Shown one piece after another: positions 16,789-25,607 of a stretch of 64,000 nt of DNA; position 1 is the first letter of the stretch; each line of letters starts with the position of its first letter. The notes under the pieces were generated by a model, which searched no databases, was not told the origin of the DNA, and saw only the letters and a program-made list of their open reading frames with translations. The DNA comes from Stenotrophomonas maltophilia (GTDB lineage: Bacteria; Pseudomonadota; Gammaproteobacteria; Xanthomonadales; Xanthomonadaceae), in contig NZ_LT906480.1 of NCBI RefSeq assembly GCF_900186865.1, forward strand, positions 576,001-640,000, in the 5' to 3' direction. The position numbers and the translations under genes were made by a program.

Positions 16789-17178
16789 ATGAAACGACTT
16801 AGCTTCGCACGAATGCGCCACAGCCTGTATGTGATGGCGTTTGCATTCGCACTGTCTGCCCCCGTCTGGGCGCAGGATGGCGCGATGGAACTGGCCCAGG
16901 CCCGGCAGGCGGTCGACAAGGCCACCCAGGCCGATGCCGACCAGTACGCCCCGGACCTGATCGGGCTGGCCCGGCAGGGGCTGGAGCAGGCCCAGCGCGC
17001 CGCCGGCGACCGCCGCGAGCGCAAGAATGCCCCGGCCCTGGCCCTGCGTGCCGCCGCCGATGCCGACCTGGCCCGCGTGCGCAGCGAGGAAGCCACCGTG
17101 ACCGCGCAGCTGCAGCTGCGCCGCAACGAGGTCAACCAGCTGCAACGCCAGCTGTCGACCGGGGAGGATCGCCGGTGA
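16789..17178 (+). CDS. DUF4398 domain-containing exported protein
   Basis: 129 residues from ATG 16789. The signal peptide (about 1-29, with SLYVMAFAFALSAPVWAQ) is followed by a short helical repeat region rich in Ala, Gln and Arg, of the DUF4398 type (ELAQARQAVDKATQADADQYAP). DUF4398 proteins commonly sit beside OmpA-like proteins, as here. It is probably periplasmic or envelope-attached; the molecular role is unknown. The stop codon overlaps the GTG start of the next gene (GTGA), so the two are translationally coupled. It diverges from the pilU-type gene. Confidence 0.8.
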   Translation: MKRLSFARMRHSLYVMAFAFALSAPVWAQDGAMELAQARQAVDKATQADADQYAPDLIGLARQGLEQAQRAAGDRRERKNAPALALRAAADADLARVRSEEATVTAQLQLRRNEVNQLQRQLSTGEDRR

Positions 17179-18059
17179 AGCCGATGACTGCCGCAACCCT
17201 GGCCGCGCTGCTGGCGCTGCCGACCCTGGCCGTGGCCGCCGACAACCCGATGGTGGCGCAGCTGAGCCAGCGCCTGATGGCCATCCAGGCCAACCCGGAT
17301 ACCGCTGAGCTGGGCGCCTTCGAGCGCATGCAGGCCCAGCAGGCCATCGCCACCTTGGACAAGGCCAAGCGCCGCGACCAGGAGCTGGCCACCTACCTGG
17401 CCGAGCGCCGGGTGGAGATCGCCGAGACGGCCGTGCGTACCGCGCTGGCCGCCCGCGAGGTCGACCGCCTGGAGCGGACCCGCAGCGATCTGCTGATCGA
17501 GGCCAGCCGCCGCGATGCCGCGCGTGCCCGCCAGGAAGCCGAACAGCTGCGCATGCAGGCACAGATGCAGGCCGAGGAGGCTGAACGCCTGCGCCAGGCC
17601 GCCGAGGCCGAGACCCTGGCCCGCCAGGACGCCGAGAACGCCCTGACCAGCGTCGCCGGCAAGCAGCAGCAGCGCCTCAGCGCCGCCCAGCAGAACGCCG
17701 CCAAGCTGGCCCGCGAGGAAGCCGAGCTGGTGTCCGGTCAGAAGCTGCCGGGGTCGAAGTTCGATGGCCGCGGCGAGGTCTTCACCTTCCGTGGCGATGC
17801 GTTTGCCGCCGGCGCCTCCAGCCTGTCCGGCGGCGCCCGCAACCAGGCCAAGGCGTTGGCCGAATACCTGAACATCGGCAAGAAGGGCCGCCTGCGCATC
17901 GAGGCTTACGACAGTGCCAACGGCGTAGGCCAGAAGCGTGCAGAGGCCCTGCGTGACGCCCTGGTTGCGGCGGGTGTCGCGAGCAACCGGATCCAGCTTG
18001 CCGGCAAGAAGGCGGCCTCCACCCAGGCACGTTCGGCCGAGGTCATCATCGCCCCGTAA
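17175..18059 (+). CDS. DUF4398/OmpA-family envelope protein
   Basis: 294 residues from GTG 17175, which overlaps the previous stop by four bases; GGAGGAT lies at the right distance. A signal peptide (about 1-21) comes first. A long Ala/Arg/Gln/Glu-rich helical or coiled-coil region (about 30-185) follows. The C-terminal OmpA-like domain (about 200-294) has FRGDAFAAGASSLS, LRIEAYDSANG and KRAEALRDALVAAGV. Such domains bind peptidoglycan, so the protein likely spans from its helical stalk to the cell wall. An intrinsic terminator follows. Confidence 0.82.
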   Translation: MKPMTAATLAALLALPTLAVAADNPMVAQLSQRLMAIQANPDTAELGAFERMQAQQAIATLDKAKRRDQELATYLAERRVEIAETAVRTALAAREVDRLERTRSDLLIEASRRDAARARQEAEQLRMQAQMQAEEAERLRQAAEAETLARQDAENALTSVAGKQQQRLSAAQQNAAKLAREEAELVSGQKLPGSKFDGRGEVFTFRGDAFAAGASSLSGGARNQAKALAEYLNIGKKGRLRIEAYDSANGVGQKRAEALRDALVAAGVASNRIQLAGKKAASTQARSAEVIIAP

Positions 18060-18103
18060 TTGCTTGATATCGTTTGTTTTTCGTTGTGATGAGCATTCAG
18101 CCT

Positions 18104-18134
18104 GAACCCCGCCCCGGCGGGGTTCGGTCTTTTT
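18104..18134 (+). terminator. Rho-independent terminator
   Basis: GAACCCCGCC (18104-18113) pairs with GGCGGGGTTC (18116-18125), followed by GGTCTTTTT. It ends the DUF4398/OmpA pair. From here to 18383 no gene is visible. Confidence 0.85.
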
Positions 18135-18383
18135 GACGCAGGGGTCTTGTACCCGGCCTTGAGCAGGCGTAGGGTCAATCGTCCGGGACGCAATGCCGCG
18201 GACCGGACGATGGGAGGGCCGGGCCGATGCAAGCAGGGCGCGAACCGCAGCAGATCGACGTGCGCAGGCCAGTGCCGCAGGTCGTTGCAGGCGTCCAGGT
18301 GGCCATCGACCGGCGCTCCTCCATGAACAACGCCCCGTGCCTTGCGGCCGGGGCGTTCGTGTATCTGTCGAAGGAGGTCCATC

Positions 18384-18620
18384 ATGTTTGAAGATCAGCC
18401 CCAGAGCGAGATCGACGCACGTCGCGCGCGTGATCCGGAGTTCAGGGCACTCCATGACCAGCACCGCAAGTTGAACAAGAAGTGCATGGACGCGGAGTTG
18501 GGTGTACTCCCGATCGATGATGTCACCCTGGGTCGCATGAAGCGCGAGAAGCTGCTGGCCAAGCAACGACTTCTGCGAATGTACGAAACACCGCTCCCAA
18601 CGACGTCCCCCACGCTTTGA
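18384..18620 (+). CDS. YdcH family (DUF465) small protein
   Basis: 78 residues from ATG 18384 with a strong AAGGAGGT at 18371-18378. It is a charged helical hairpin with the DUF465 pattern FRALHDQHRKLNKKCMDAE...VTLGRMKREKLLAKQRLLRM. The family is small, cytoplasmic and of unknown function. The gene is monocistronic, with a stem-loop (18719-18747) about 100 bp downstream. Confidence 0.85.
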   Translation: MFEDQPQSEIDARRARDPEFRALHDQHRKLNKKCMDAELGVLPIDDVTLGRMKREKLLAKQRLLRMYETPLPTTSPTL

Positions 18621-18718
18621 CGCACCCCGTCACGCCCGGAACGGCGTGACCCGGCCATCGATGGCCCCGCCGGGCGCTCCTGCCCCGGCATCGCGGCACC
18701 GCCGATGAGGCGGCCGCG

Positions 18719-18747
18719 CCAAGGCACCACAGGCGGTGGTGCCTTGG
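18719..18747 (+). other. Strong stem-loop downstream of the YdcH-like gene
   Basis: CCAAGGCACCAC (18719-18730) pairs perfectly with GTGGTGCCTTGG (18736-18747). There is no clear T tract, so it is a weak terminator or a dispersed palindrome. The rest of 18621-18920 shows no gene and must carry the cystathionine beta-synthase promoter. Confidence 0.5.
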
Positions 18748-18920
18748 TCTGCAGGCACAACTCACCGATGCGGGCGGTACCGGTCTCCTCGTCGATCCGG
18801 GGCCGTCCGCATCTCTTTTTGCGGGCTCGCGGTCCATCTCCGCGCCGACCTGACATTCATCGCCATCCGACGGATAATCACCGGTCCGGCCCTCTGTGGC
18901 GCGAACCGAAAGTCCTCCGA

Positions 18921-20291
18921 ATGCCCATTCATTCTTCCGTCCTCGAACTCATCGGCCAGACCCCGATCGTCAAGGCCCAGCGCCTGGACACCGGCGTCTG
19001 CGAGCTCTACCTGAAGCTCGAAAGCGCCAACCCGGGCGGATCGATCAAGGATCGCATCGGCCTGTCGATGATCGAGGCGGCGGAGCAGCGTGGCGACCTG
19101 AAGCCGGGTGCGACCCTGGTGGAAGGTACCGCCGGCAACACCGGCCTGGGCCTCGCCCTGGTCGCGCAGCAGAAGGGCTACAAGCTGATCCTGGTCGTTC
19201 CCGACAAGATGAGCCGCGAGAAGATCTTCAACCTGAAGGCGATGGGCGCCGAAGTCCGCCTGACCCGCTCGGACGTGGCCAAGGGCCATCCGGAGTACTA
19301 CCAGGACCTGGCCAAGACCATCGCCGAGCAGACCCCGGGCGCCTACTTCATCAACCAGTTCGGCAACCCGGACAACCCGGCCGCGCATGAATTCGGTACC
19401 GGCCCGGAGATCCTGGAGCAGATGGGTGGCGACCTCGACGCCATCGTGTTCGGCTGCGGCAGCTCCGGCACCATGACCGGCCTGTCGCGCGCGTTCGCCA
19501 AGCTGTCGCCCAAGACCGAGCTGGTGCTGGCCGATCCGGTCGGCTCGATCCTGGCCGAATACATCAATGACGGCGTGCTCAACGACAAGTCGGGCAGCTG
19601 GCTGGTGGAGGGCATCGGCGAGGACTTCCTGCCGTCGATCTCCGACTTCAGCCGCGTCAAGAAGGCCTATGCCATCAGCGACGCCGAGAGCTTCCACACT
19701 GCGCGTGAACTGCTGGGCAAGGAAGGCATCCTCGGTGGCTCGTCCACCGGCACCCTGCTGGCCGCCGGCCTGAAGTACTGCAAGGAGCAGACCACGCCGA
19801 AGAAGGTGCTGGTGCTGGTCTGCGATACCGGCAACAAGTACCTGTCGAAGATGTACAACGACTACTGGATGCTGGACAACGGCTTCCTGGAGCGCCCGCA
19901 GCACGGTGACCTGCGCGACCTGATCCTGCGCCCGTACGGCCAGCGCGACACCGTGGTGATCGGCCCGAACGACCTGCTGACCACCGCCTACCAGCGCATG
20001 AAGCTGTACGACGTGTCGCAGCTGCCGGTGATGGACGGTGACCAGCTGGTCGGCATCGTCGATGAAAGCGACGTGCTGCTGCACGTCTATGGTGACGAAG
20101 CGCGTTTCCGCGACACCGTCGCCACGGCGATGGTCAGCAAGCTGGACCGGCTGGACGTGAAGTCGCCGATCGAGGCGCTGCTGCCGGTGTTCGACCGCGG
20201 CCAGGTGGCGATCGTGATGGACGGCAATGCCTTCCTGGGCCTGATCACCCGTATCGACCTGCTGAACTATCTGCGCCGTCGCGTGCAGTAA
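18921..20291 (+). CDS. cbs: Cystathionine beta-synthase
   Basis: 456 residues from ATG 18921; the frame is open further upstream but without homology. The fold-type II PLP domain (about 1-330) has the cofactor lysine in NPGGSIKDRIG, the TAGNTG loop and GCGSSGTMTGLSRA for phosphate binding. Two CBS (Bateman) domains follow (about 340-456; VSQLPVMDGDQLVGIVDESD and the last 60 residues). It condenses homocysteine with serine to cystathionine. With the gamma-lyase 123 bp downstream it forms the reverse transsulfuration route to cysteine. No haem-binding N-terminal extension is present, as usual in bacteria. Confidence 0.93.
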   Translation: MPIHSSVLELIGQTPIVKAQRLDTGVCELYLKLESANPGGSIKDRIGLSMIEAAEQRGDLKPGATLVEGTAGNTGLGLALVAQQKGYKLILVVPDKMSREKIFNLKAMGAEVRLTRSDVAKGHPEYYQDLAKTIAEQTPGAYFINQFGNPDNPAAHEFGTGPEILEQMGGDLDAIVFGCGSSGTMTGLSRAFAKLSPKTELVLADPVGSILAEYINDGVLNDKSGSWLVEGIGEDFLPSISDFSRVKKAYAISDAESFHTARELLGKEGILGGSSTGTLLAAGLKYCKEQTTPKKVLVLVCDTGNKYLSKMYNDYWMLDNGFLERPQHGDLRDLILRPYGQRDTVVIGPNDLLTTAYQRMKLYDVSQLPVMDGDQLVGIVDESDVLLHVYGDEARFRDTVATAMVSKLDRLDVKSPIEALLPVFDRGQVAIVMDGNAFLGLITRIDLLNYLRRRVQ

Positions 20292-20414
20292 GCCGTTGAT
20301 CGCAGACGTTCGCTGCTGAATTCCGGTTTATCCGCGTCAAAGGTCGTTAAGGCCGCGCTGGTAGACTTCCGCACCTTCGATGGCGCCGCGTGTCGGCGCC
20401 CCTCAGGAAAGAAC

Positions 20415-21599
20415 ATGTCCAACGCTACTTCCCAGGATCGCGCCCTGGCTCTGGCCACGCTGGCCATCCACGGCGGCCAGTCGCCCGACCCCAGCACCGG
20501 CGCGGTGATGCCGCCGATCTACGCCACCTCGACCTATGCGCAGTCCAGCCCCGGCGAGCACCAGGGCTTCGAGTACTCGCGTACCCACAACCCGACCCGC
20601 TTCGCCTACGAGCGCTGCGTGGCGTCGCTGGAAGGTGGCACCCGCGGCTTCGCCTTCGCCTCGGGCATGGCGGCCAGCTCGACCGTGATCGAGCTGCTGG
20701 ACGCCGGCAGCCACGTGGTGGCGATGGACGACATCTACGGTGGCAGCTTCCGCCTGTTCGAGCGCGTGCGCCGCCGCACCGCCGGGCTGGATTTCAGCTT
20801 CGTCGACCTGACCGATCTGGCGGCATTTGAAGCCTCCATCACGTCGAAGACGAAGATGGTGTGGATCGAGACCCCGACCAACCCGATGCTGAAGATCGTC
20901 GACATCGCCGCGGTTGCCGCCATCGCCAAGCGCCATGGCCTGATCGTGGTGGTCGACAACACCTTCGCCTCGCCGATGCTGCAGCGTCCGCTGGAACTGG
21001 GCGCGGACCTGGTGCTGCATTCGGCCACCAAGTACCTCAATGGCCACTCGGACATGGTCGGTGGCATGGTGGTGGTGGGCGACAACGCCGAACTGGCCGA
21101 GCAGATGGCCTTCCTGCAGAACTCGGTGGGTGGCGTGCAGGGCCCGTTCGACAGCTTCCTGGCCCTGCGCGGCCTGAAGACCCTGCCGCTGCGCATGAAG
21201 GCGCACTGCGCCAACGCGCTGGCCCTGGCCCAGTGGCTGGACAAGCACCCGGCGGTGGAGAAGGTGATCTACCCGGGCCTGCCGTCGCACCCGCAGCACG
21301 AGCTGGCGGGCAGGCAGATGGCCGGCTACGGCGGCATCGTCTCGATCGTGCTGAAGGGCGGTTTCGAGGCGGCCAAGCGCTTCTGCGAGAAGACCGAGCT
21401 GTTCACCCTGGCCGAGTCGCTGGGCGGTGTGGAGAGCCTGGTGAACCATCCGGCGGTGATGACGCATGCCTCGATTCCGGTCGCGCGGCGGGAACAGTTG
21501 GGGATCAGTGATGCGCTGGTGCGGCTGAGCGTGGGTGTGGAGGATCTGGGGGATCTGCAGGTGGATCTGGAGAGGGCGCTGGCGGGTACTGCTGCGTGA
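20415..21599 (+). CDS. metB: Cystathionine gamma-lyase / gamma-synthase family enzyme
   Basis: 394 residues. A Cys/Met-metabolism PLP enzyme with the cofactor lysine in SATKYLNGHSD near residue 209, plus YSRTHNPTR and FASGMAAS. Pairing with cystathionine beta-synthase points to gamma-lyase activity (cystathionine to cysteine, 2-oxobutyrate and ammonia, also a source of H2S). In Xanthomonas the orthologue is called metB and marks one edge of the variable LPS locus. Its TGA overlaps a GTG codon of the next gene, so the exporter gene is directly abutted to it. Confidence 0.92.
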   Translation: MSNATSQDRALALATLAIHGGQSPDPSTGAVMPPIYATSTYAQSSPGEHQGFEYSRTHNPTRFAYERCVASLEGGTRGFAFASGMAASSTVIELLDAGSHVVAMDDIYGGSFRLFERVRRRTAGLDFSFVDLTDLAAFEASITSKTKMVWIETPTNPMLKIVDIAAVAAIAKRHGLIVVVDNTFASPMLQRPLELGADLVLHSATKYLNGHSDMVGGMVVVGDNAELAEQMAFLQNSVGGVQGPFDSFLALRGLKTLPLRMKAHCANALALAQWLDKHPAVEKVIYPGLPSHPQHELAGRQMAGYGGIVSIVLKGGFEAAKRFCEKTELFTLAESLGGVESLVNHPAVMTHASIPVARREQLGISDALVRLSVGVEDLGDLQVDLERALAGTAA

Positions 21600-22435
21600 A
21601 TCCGATGACCGTGTCGTCCGCCAACACATCAGTTTCGCCGCTGGCGATGGTGCGCAGTTTTCTCGGCAACCGCGTACTCATCTACCAGCTGGCCAAACGC
21701 GAAGTCATCAGCCGCTACCGTGGCTCGTTGATGGGTTTGGCGTGGTCGTTCTTCAACCCGCTGTTGATGCTCGCCGTATATACCTTCGTGTTCTCGGTGG
21801 TCTTCAATGCCCGATGGGGCGGCGACGTGGCGCACAAGGGCGACTTCGCGATCATCCTGTTCGTGGGCATCCTGGTGCACGGCATCTTCGCCGAGTGCGT
21901 CAATCGTGCCCCCAGCCTGATTGTCGGCAATGCCAGCTACGTCAAACGCGTGGTGTTTCCGCTCGACACGCTGCCCTGGGTGGCGATGGGAGCCGCGTTG
22001 TTCCATGCGTTGGTGACGTTGGTGGTGCTGCTGCTGGCGCAACTGCTGATCCGTGGCGTTCTGCCCGTCACCGCGTTGTACTTCCCACTGGTCGTGTTCC
22101 CGTTGGTGTTGTTCACGATGGGCCTTGCCTGGCTGTTGTCGGCGCTGGGTGTGTTCGTGCGCGACATCGGCCAGATGACCGGCATCTTCACTACCGTGCT
22201 GTTGTTCCTCGCGCCGGTGTTCTATCCAGTGCACGCGTTGCCGGAGAACATGCGCAAGTGGATCTACTTGAATCCACTCACGTTCATCATCGAGCAGTCG
22301 CGGGAAGTGCTGATCTGGGGCAAGGCGCCCGATTTCATTGGCTTGGGCAAGTACGCCATTTTCGCCGCCGTGGTCGCGTGGCTGGGCTATGTCTGCTTCC
22401 ACAAAATGCGCCGGGGGTTCGCCGATGTCATCTAA
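21596..22435 (+). CDS. wzm: O-antigen ABC transporter permease (Wzm type)
   Basis: 279 residues if the GTG at 21596 (overlapping the metB stop as GTGA) is used; ATG 21605 is an equally good start. ABC-2 type permease of six membrane segments, with the family N-terminus YQLAKREVISRYRGSLMGLAWSFFNPLLML and the mid-protein FVRDIGQMTGI and LNPLTFIIEQSRE. It forms the inner-membrane channel that exports polyprenyl-linked O-polysaccharide. It overlaps the ATPase gene by 11 bp. There is no terminator between metB and this gene. Confidence 0.92.
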   Translation: MNPMTVSSANTSVSPLAMVRSFLGNRVLIYQLAKREVISRYRGSLMGLAWSFFNPLLMLAVYTFVFSVVFNARWGGDVAHKGDFAIILFVGILVHGIFAECVNRAPSLIVGNASYVKRVVFPLDTLPWVAMGAALFHALVTLVVLLLAQLLIRGVLPVTALYFPLVVFPLVLFTMGLAWLLSALGVFVRDIGQMTGIFTTVLLFLAPVFYPVHALPENMRKWIYLNPLTFIIEQSREVLIWGKAPDFIGLGKYAIFAAVVAWLGYVCFHKMRRGFADVI

Positions 22436-23819
22436 TGAACCTGTGCGTGAGCCTGATGATCTGGCGATCCGGGTCTCCGGTGTCACCAAGTGCTTCCAGG
22501 TGTACTCGCAGCCACAGGACCGTCTGAAGCAGGCCGTGCTGCCGCGACTGTCGCGGTTGCTGGGGCGTCCTGGTGGCATGTACTACCGTGAGTTCTGGGC
22601 GCTGAAAGGCGTCGATTTCGAGGTGCGGCGTGGCGACACGGTGGGCATCATTGGCCGCAATGGTTCCGGCAAGTCGACCCTGCTTCAGATCATCTGCGGC
22701 ACGCTGCAGCCGACGCACGGCGAAGTGACCGTTCGAGGTCGCGTGGCCGCACTGCTTGAGCTGGGTGCAGGCTTCAATCCGGAGTTCACCGGTCGCGAGA
22801 ACGTCTACATGAGCGCGTCGATCCTGGGCCTGTCGCGCGAGGAGATCGATCGCAAGTATGACGATATCGTGGCATTCGCCGACATCGGCGACTTCCTCGA
22901 ACAGCCGGTCAAGACTTACTCCAGCGGCATGTACGTGCGCCTGGCGTTCGCGGTGATCGCGCATGTCGATGCCGATATCCTGGTGATCGATGAAGCGCTG
23001 GCGGTCGGTGACGCGATCTTCGTGCAGAAGTGCATGCGCTACCTGCGCAAGTTCCGTGAGAACGGCACGCTGCTGTTCGTCAGTCACGACACCTCTTCCG
23101 TGCTGAACTTCTGCCAGAGCGCCGTCTGGCTGGATCGTGGCGACATGCGCATGCATGGCACTGCGCAGGAAACCTGCAACGCCTACATCGAATACTGCTC
23201 GCAGGAAGTGTATGGCGATACGGTCAAGCTGCAGTCACGGCAGGCCGCTGCCCGTGCCGCGGAGGCATCGCCTGGCACTCCGTCGCCAGCCCGGATCGAG
23301 AAGGACCTGAAGGTCGAGCTGTTCGACAACGTTGCCAATTCAGCCGGTTGGCAGTCCGGCGTGGCAAGCATCGACTCGGTCACCCTGTGCAACGAGGACG
23401 GTGAGCCCTTCACGACGTTTGCCGGTGGCGAGCATGTCGTGCTGAAAATCCGCGCGACCGCGCATGATCCCCTGACGAGTCCCTTGATCGGATTCTTCGT
23501 CAAGGATCGCCTTGGGCAATCGCTGTTCGGTGAACACACCTACACCTATATCCAGCCGCCGATGGAAGTGGAGGGTGGCACCGGGTTGGAAGCGTCGTTC
23601 CGGTTCACTCTGCCGCTGCTGCCCAACGGCGAGTACTCGATGACCGTCTCGATCGCCGAAGGCGACCCGTACACCAACACCCAGCACGCCTGGCTGCATG
23701 ATGCGGTGCTGATCCGGGTGGCCTCGCCCAAGCTGCGTTATGGCCTGGTCGGTATCCCGTTCGAGGAAGTGACCATGGTCCGCACCCGTCAGCCGCAGCC
23801 GACAGGAGAGCCGCAGTGA
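22425..23819 (+). CDS. wzt: O-antigen ABC transporter ATP-binding protein with C-terminal glycan-binding domain (Wzt type)
   Basis: 464 residues from ATG 22425. The nucleotide-binding domain (about 1-260) has Walker A GRNGSGKST, the polysaccharide-exporter signature YSSGMYVRLAFAV, Walker B ILVIDEALAVGD and VSHDTSSV. The C-terminal region (about 290-455) is a beta-sandwich-like domain with GGEHVVLKIRA, PLIGFFVKDRLGQSLFG and GEYSMTVSIAEGD. This is the extra domain of Wzt proteins of the O8/O9a class, which reads the capped non-reducing end of the O chain before export. That predicts a terminal modification, for which two candidate enzymes follow in the operon. Confidence 0.93.
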   Translation: MSSNEPVREPDDLAIRVSGVTKCFQVYSQPQDRLKQAVLPRLSRLLGRPGGMYYREFWALKGVDFEVRRGDTVGIIGRNGSGKSTLLQIICGTLQPTHGEVTVRGRVAALLELGAGFNPEFTGRENVYMSASILGLSREEIDRKYDDIVAFADIGDFLEQPVKTYSSGMYVRLAFAVIAHVDADILVIDEALAVGDAIFVQKCMRYLRKFRENGTLLFVSHDTSSVLNFCQSAVWLDRGDMRMHGTAQETCNAYIEYCSQEVYGDTVKLQSRQAAARAAEASPGTPSPARIEKDLKVELFDNVANSAGWQSGVASIDSVTLCNEDGEPFTTFAGGEHVVLKIRATAHDPLTSPLIGFFVKDRLGQSLFGEHTYTYIQPPMEVEGGTGLEASFRFTLPLLPNGEYSMTVSIAEGDPYTNTQHAWLHDAVLIRVASPKLRYGLVGIPFEEVTMVRTRQPQPTGEPQ

Positions 23820-24403
23820 GCGCATCGCAGGGACCGACGGTGACCGAAGCGCACGGCTTCATTCCACCACTGGCCAGTACCGACCCGCGCATCAGCGTCG
23901 GTCGATACACCTATGGTTCTCCGCAACTGAAGGTATGGTCGGAAGGTGAACGCATCGAGATCGGGGCGTTCTGTTCGATCGCCGATGACGTAGTGATCTT
24001 TGGGGGCGGCGAGCACCGTCTGGATTGGGTAACGACCTATCCGTTGCGCATCGCGCTGAACTCCCCCGGTGCTGGCCACGATGGGCACCCGCACACCAAG
24101 GGCCCCACGCGCATCGGCAACGATGTCTGGATCGGGCATGGCGCGATGATTGTTTCCGGCGTGACCGTGGGCGATGGTGCCTGCATCGGTGCTGGCGCCG
24201 TGGTTTCGCGCGATGTGCCGGCCTATGCCGTCGTTGCTGGCAATCCAGCGAAGGTGGTGCGTACCCGATACGACGAGCCGACGATCGCCCGCCTGCGTGC
24301 GATTGCCTGGTGGAGCTGGCCGATCGACCGTATCCGCGCCTTCGAATCGCTGCTCTGCAGCGGTGACGTTGAAGCCTTCATCGCCGCCGCCAGTGCGCCC
24401 TGA
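23816..24403 (+). CDS. Hexapeptide-repeat acyltransferase (CatB/xenobiotic acetyltransferase family)
   Basis: 195 residues from GTG 23816, overlapping the wzt stop (GTGA). A left-handed beta-helix is built from hexapeptide repeats (IEIGAFCSIADDVVIFGG, then RIGNDVWIGHGAMIVSGVTVGDGACIGAGAVVSRDVP). The family catalytic His is likely in GGEHRLDW. The C-terminus WWSWPIDRIRAFESLL is typical of CatB-like sugar O-acetyltransferases. It should acetylate a sugar or sugar nucleotide, perhaps the O-antigen residue or cap recognised by the exporter. Confidence 0.88.
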   Translation: MSASQGPTVTEAHGFIPPLASTDPRISVGRYTYGSPQLKVWSEGERIEIGAFCSIADDVVIFGGGEHRLDWVTTYPLRIALNSPGAGHDGHPHTKGPTRIGNDVWIGHGAMIVSGVTVGDGACIGAGAVVSRDVPAYAVVAGNPAKVVRTRYDEPTIARLRAIAWWSWPIDRIRAFESLLCSGDVEAFIAAASAP

Positions 24404-24437
24404 CTCTCTGAACATCTCTCAAGAAACCGGCTGTCCC

Positions 24438-25460
24438 ATGAACGATTTTCCGCTGTCGAACAGCATGCTGATCTCCCCGCGCGAACTGTCGCTGAGCGCG
24501 TGGCTGGGTCACATTCCCTTTGCCTCGTGGCTGGTCGAGCAGCTGCAGCCGCAGTCGATCGTCGAGCTGGGCACCCATCGCGGTTCCTCCTTCCTCGCGC
24601 TCTGCCAGGCGGTGCAGGAGCAGGGGCTGACTGCACGGGTCTTCGCGGTCGATACCTGGGAAGGGGAGGAGCACGCCGGTTACTATGGCGACGAGATCTA
24701 CAATGCGTTGCGCGAGTACCAGCAGCGCAACTATGCCGGCATCTCCGAGATGCTGCGGATGCGGTTCAATGAAGCCCTGCCGTATTTTGCCGACGGCTCG
24801 ATCGATCTGCTGCACATCGATGGCCTGCACACCTACGAAGCGGTCCGTGAGGACTTTGAAACGTGGCTGCCCAAGCTCTCCGATCGGGCGGTGGTGATCT
24901 TCCACGATACCTGCGTTCGCGAGCGTGGTTTTGGCGTCTGGCAGTATTGGAGCGAGATCAGCCAGCAGTACCCGGCATTCGAGTTCACCCATACCCATGG
25001 TCTGGGGGTACTGCTGGTCGGCAAGCAGCGTGTTCCCGCGTTGGCGGACTTGGCAGCGCGCGCGGCCGCAGGCGACTTTGCTCCGATCAATCGCCTGTTC
25101 GACACACTGGGCAGCAACATCAAGCGTGCCGAAGAGGTGGAGCGTGTCAATGCAGGATTGATGGATGCACGCAACGAGGTCAACCGCCTCGGAACGCTGG
25201 GCCACGAGCTGCAGCAGCGTTGCCTGCAACTGGAGCAGGACGTGCGTGATGGCCGGGAGCTGGTTCGGCAGGCGGAGCAGCAGGTGCAGCAGCAGCGGGA
25301 ACGCGCCGAACAGAGCGCTGTGACCGCAGAAGACCTGCGTCGCATCGTCGCCGAGGAGCGTGCCAGGATGGTCGAAGAGGTACAGGCGGCACTGGGACCG
25401 CAGCTGGATTCGCAGGCACGATCGCTCGACAGGCTGCTGCAGCCCTGGTGGCGTCGCTAA
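24438..25460 (+). CDS. Class I SAM-dependent methyltransferase with coiled-coil tail
   Basis: 340 residues from ATG 24438. The N-terminal methyltransferase domain (about 1-205) has IVELGTHRGSSFLALCQ (SAM-binding), DTWEGEEHAGYYG and DLLHIDGLHTYEAVREDFE, of the cephalosporin-hydroxylase-like/Methyltransf_24 type found in polysaccharide loci. From about residue 225 to 325 the sequence is a long heptad-rich coiled coil (LEQDVRDGRELVRQAEQQVQ and so on), ending in a short tail LDRLLQPWWRR that could touch the membrane. The build recalls WbdD, the O9a chain terminator with a coiled-coil ruler, though no kinase domain is seen. Confidence 0.85.
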   Translation: MNDFPLSNSMLISPRELSLSAWLGHIPFASWLVEQLQPQSIVELGTHRGSSFLALCQAVQEQGLTARVFAVDTWEGEEHAGYYGDEIYNALREYQQRNYAGISEMLRMRFNEALPYFADGSIDLLHIDGLHTYEAVREDFETWLPKLSDRAVVIFHDTCVRERGFGVWQYWSEISQQYPAFEFTHTHGLGVLLVGKQRVPALADLAARAAAGDFAPINRLFDTLGSNIKRAEEVERVNAGLMDARNEVNRLGTLGHELQQRCLQLEQDVRDGRELVRQAEQQVQQQRERAEQSAVTAEDLRRIVAEERARMVEEVQAALGPQLDSQARSLDRLLQPWWRR

Positions 25461-25607
25461 TCCACGCCCTGCCAACGAGCGGGATGTTAGGTTGAAAAAT
25501 ACGGGGTGCCTGGTCCCACAGGGAACAGCAGAGGGCCGGCATTCCAAGCAACCGATTTCTTCAAGACCCATCAGCAGATTGGGTTGAACCACCTCCTAGG
25601 GATGAAC

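Noticed and set aside
15564..18566. 1000-residue open frame on the minus strand
   Set aside because: Only the last 375 residues are the pilU-type protein. The upstream part lies opposite the DUF4398 genes, which have signal peptides, and is a GC-driven open frame.
20292..20414. Possible terminator or riboswitch between the transsulfuration genes
   Set aside because: No stable stem with T tract and no known riboswitch pattern could be recognised.
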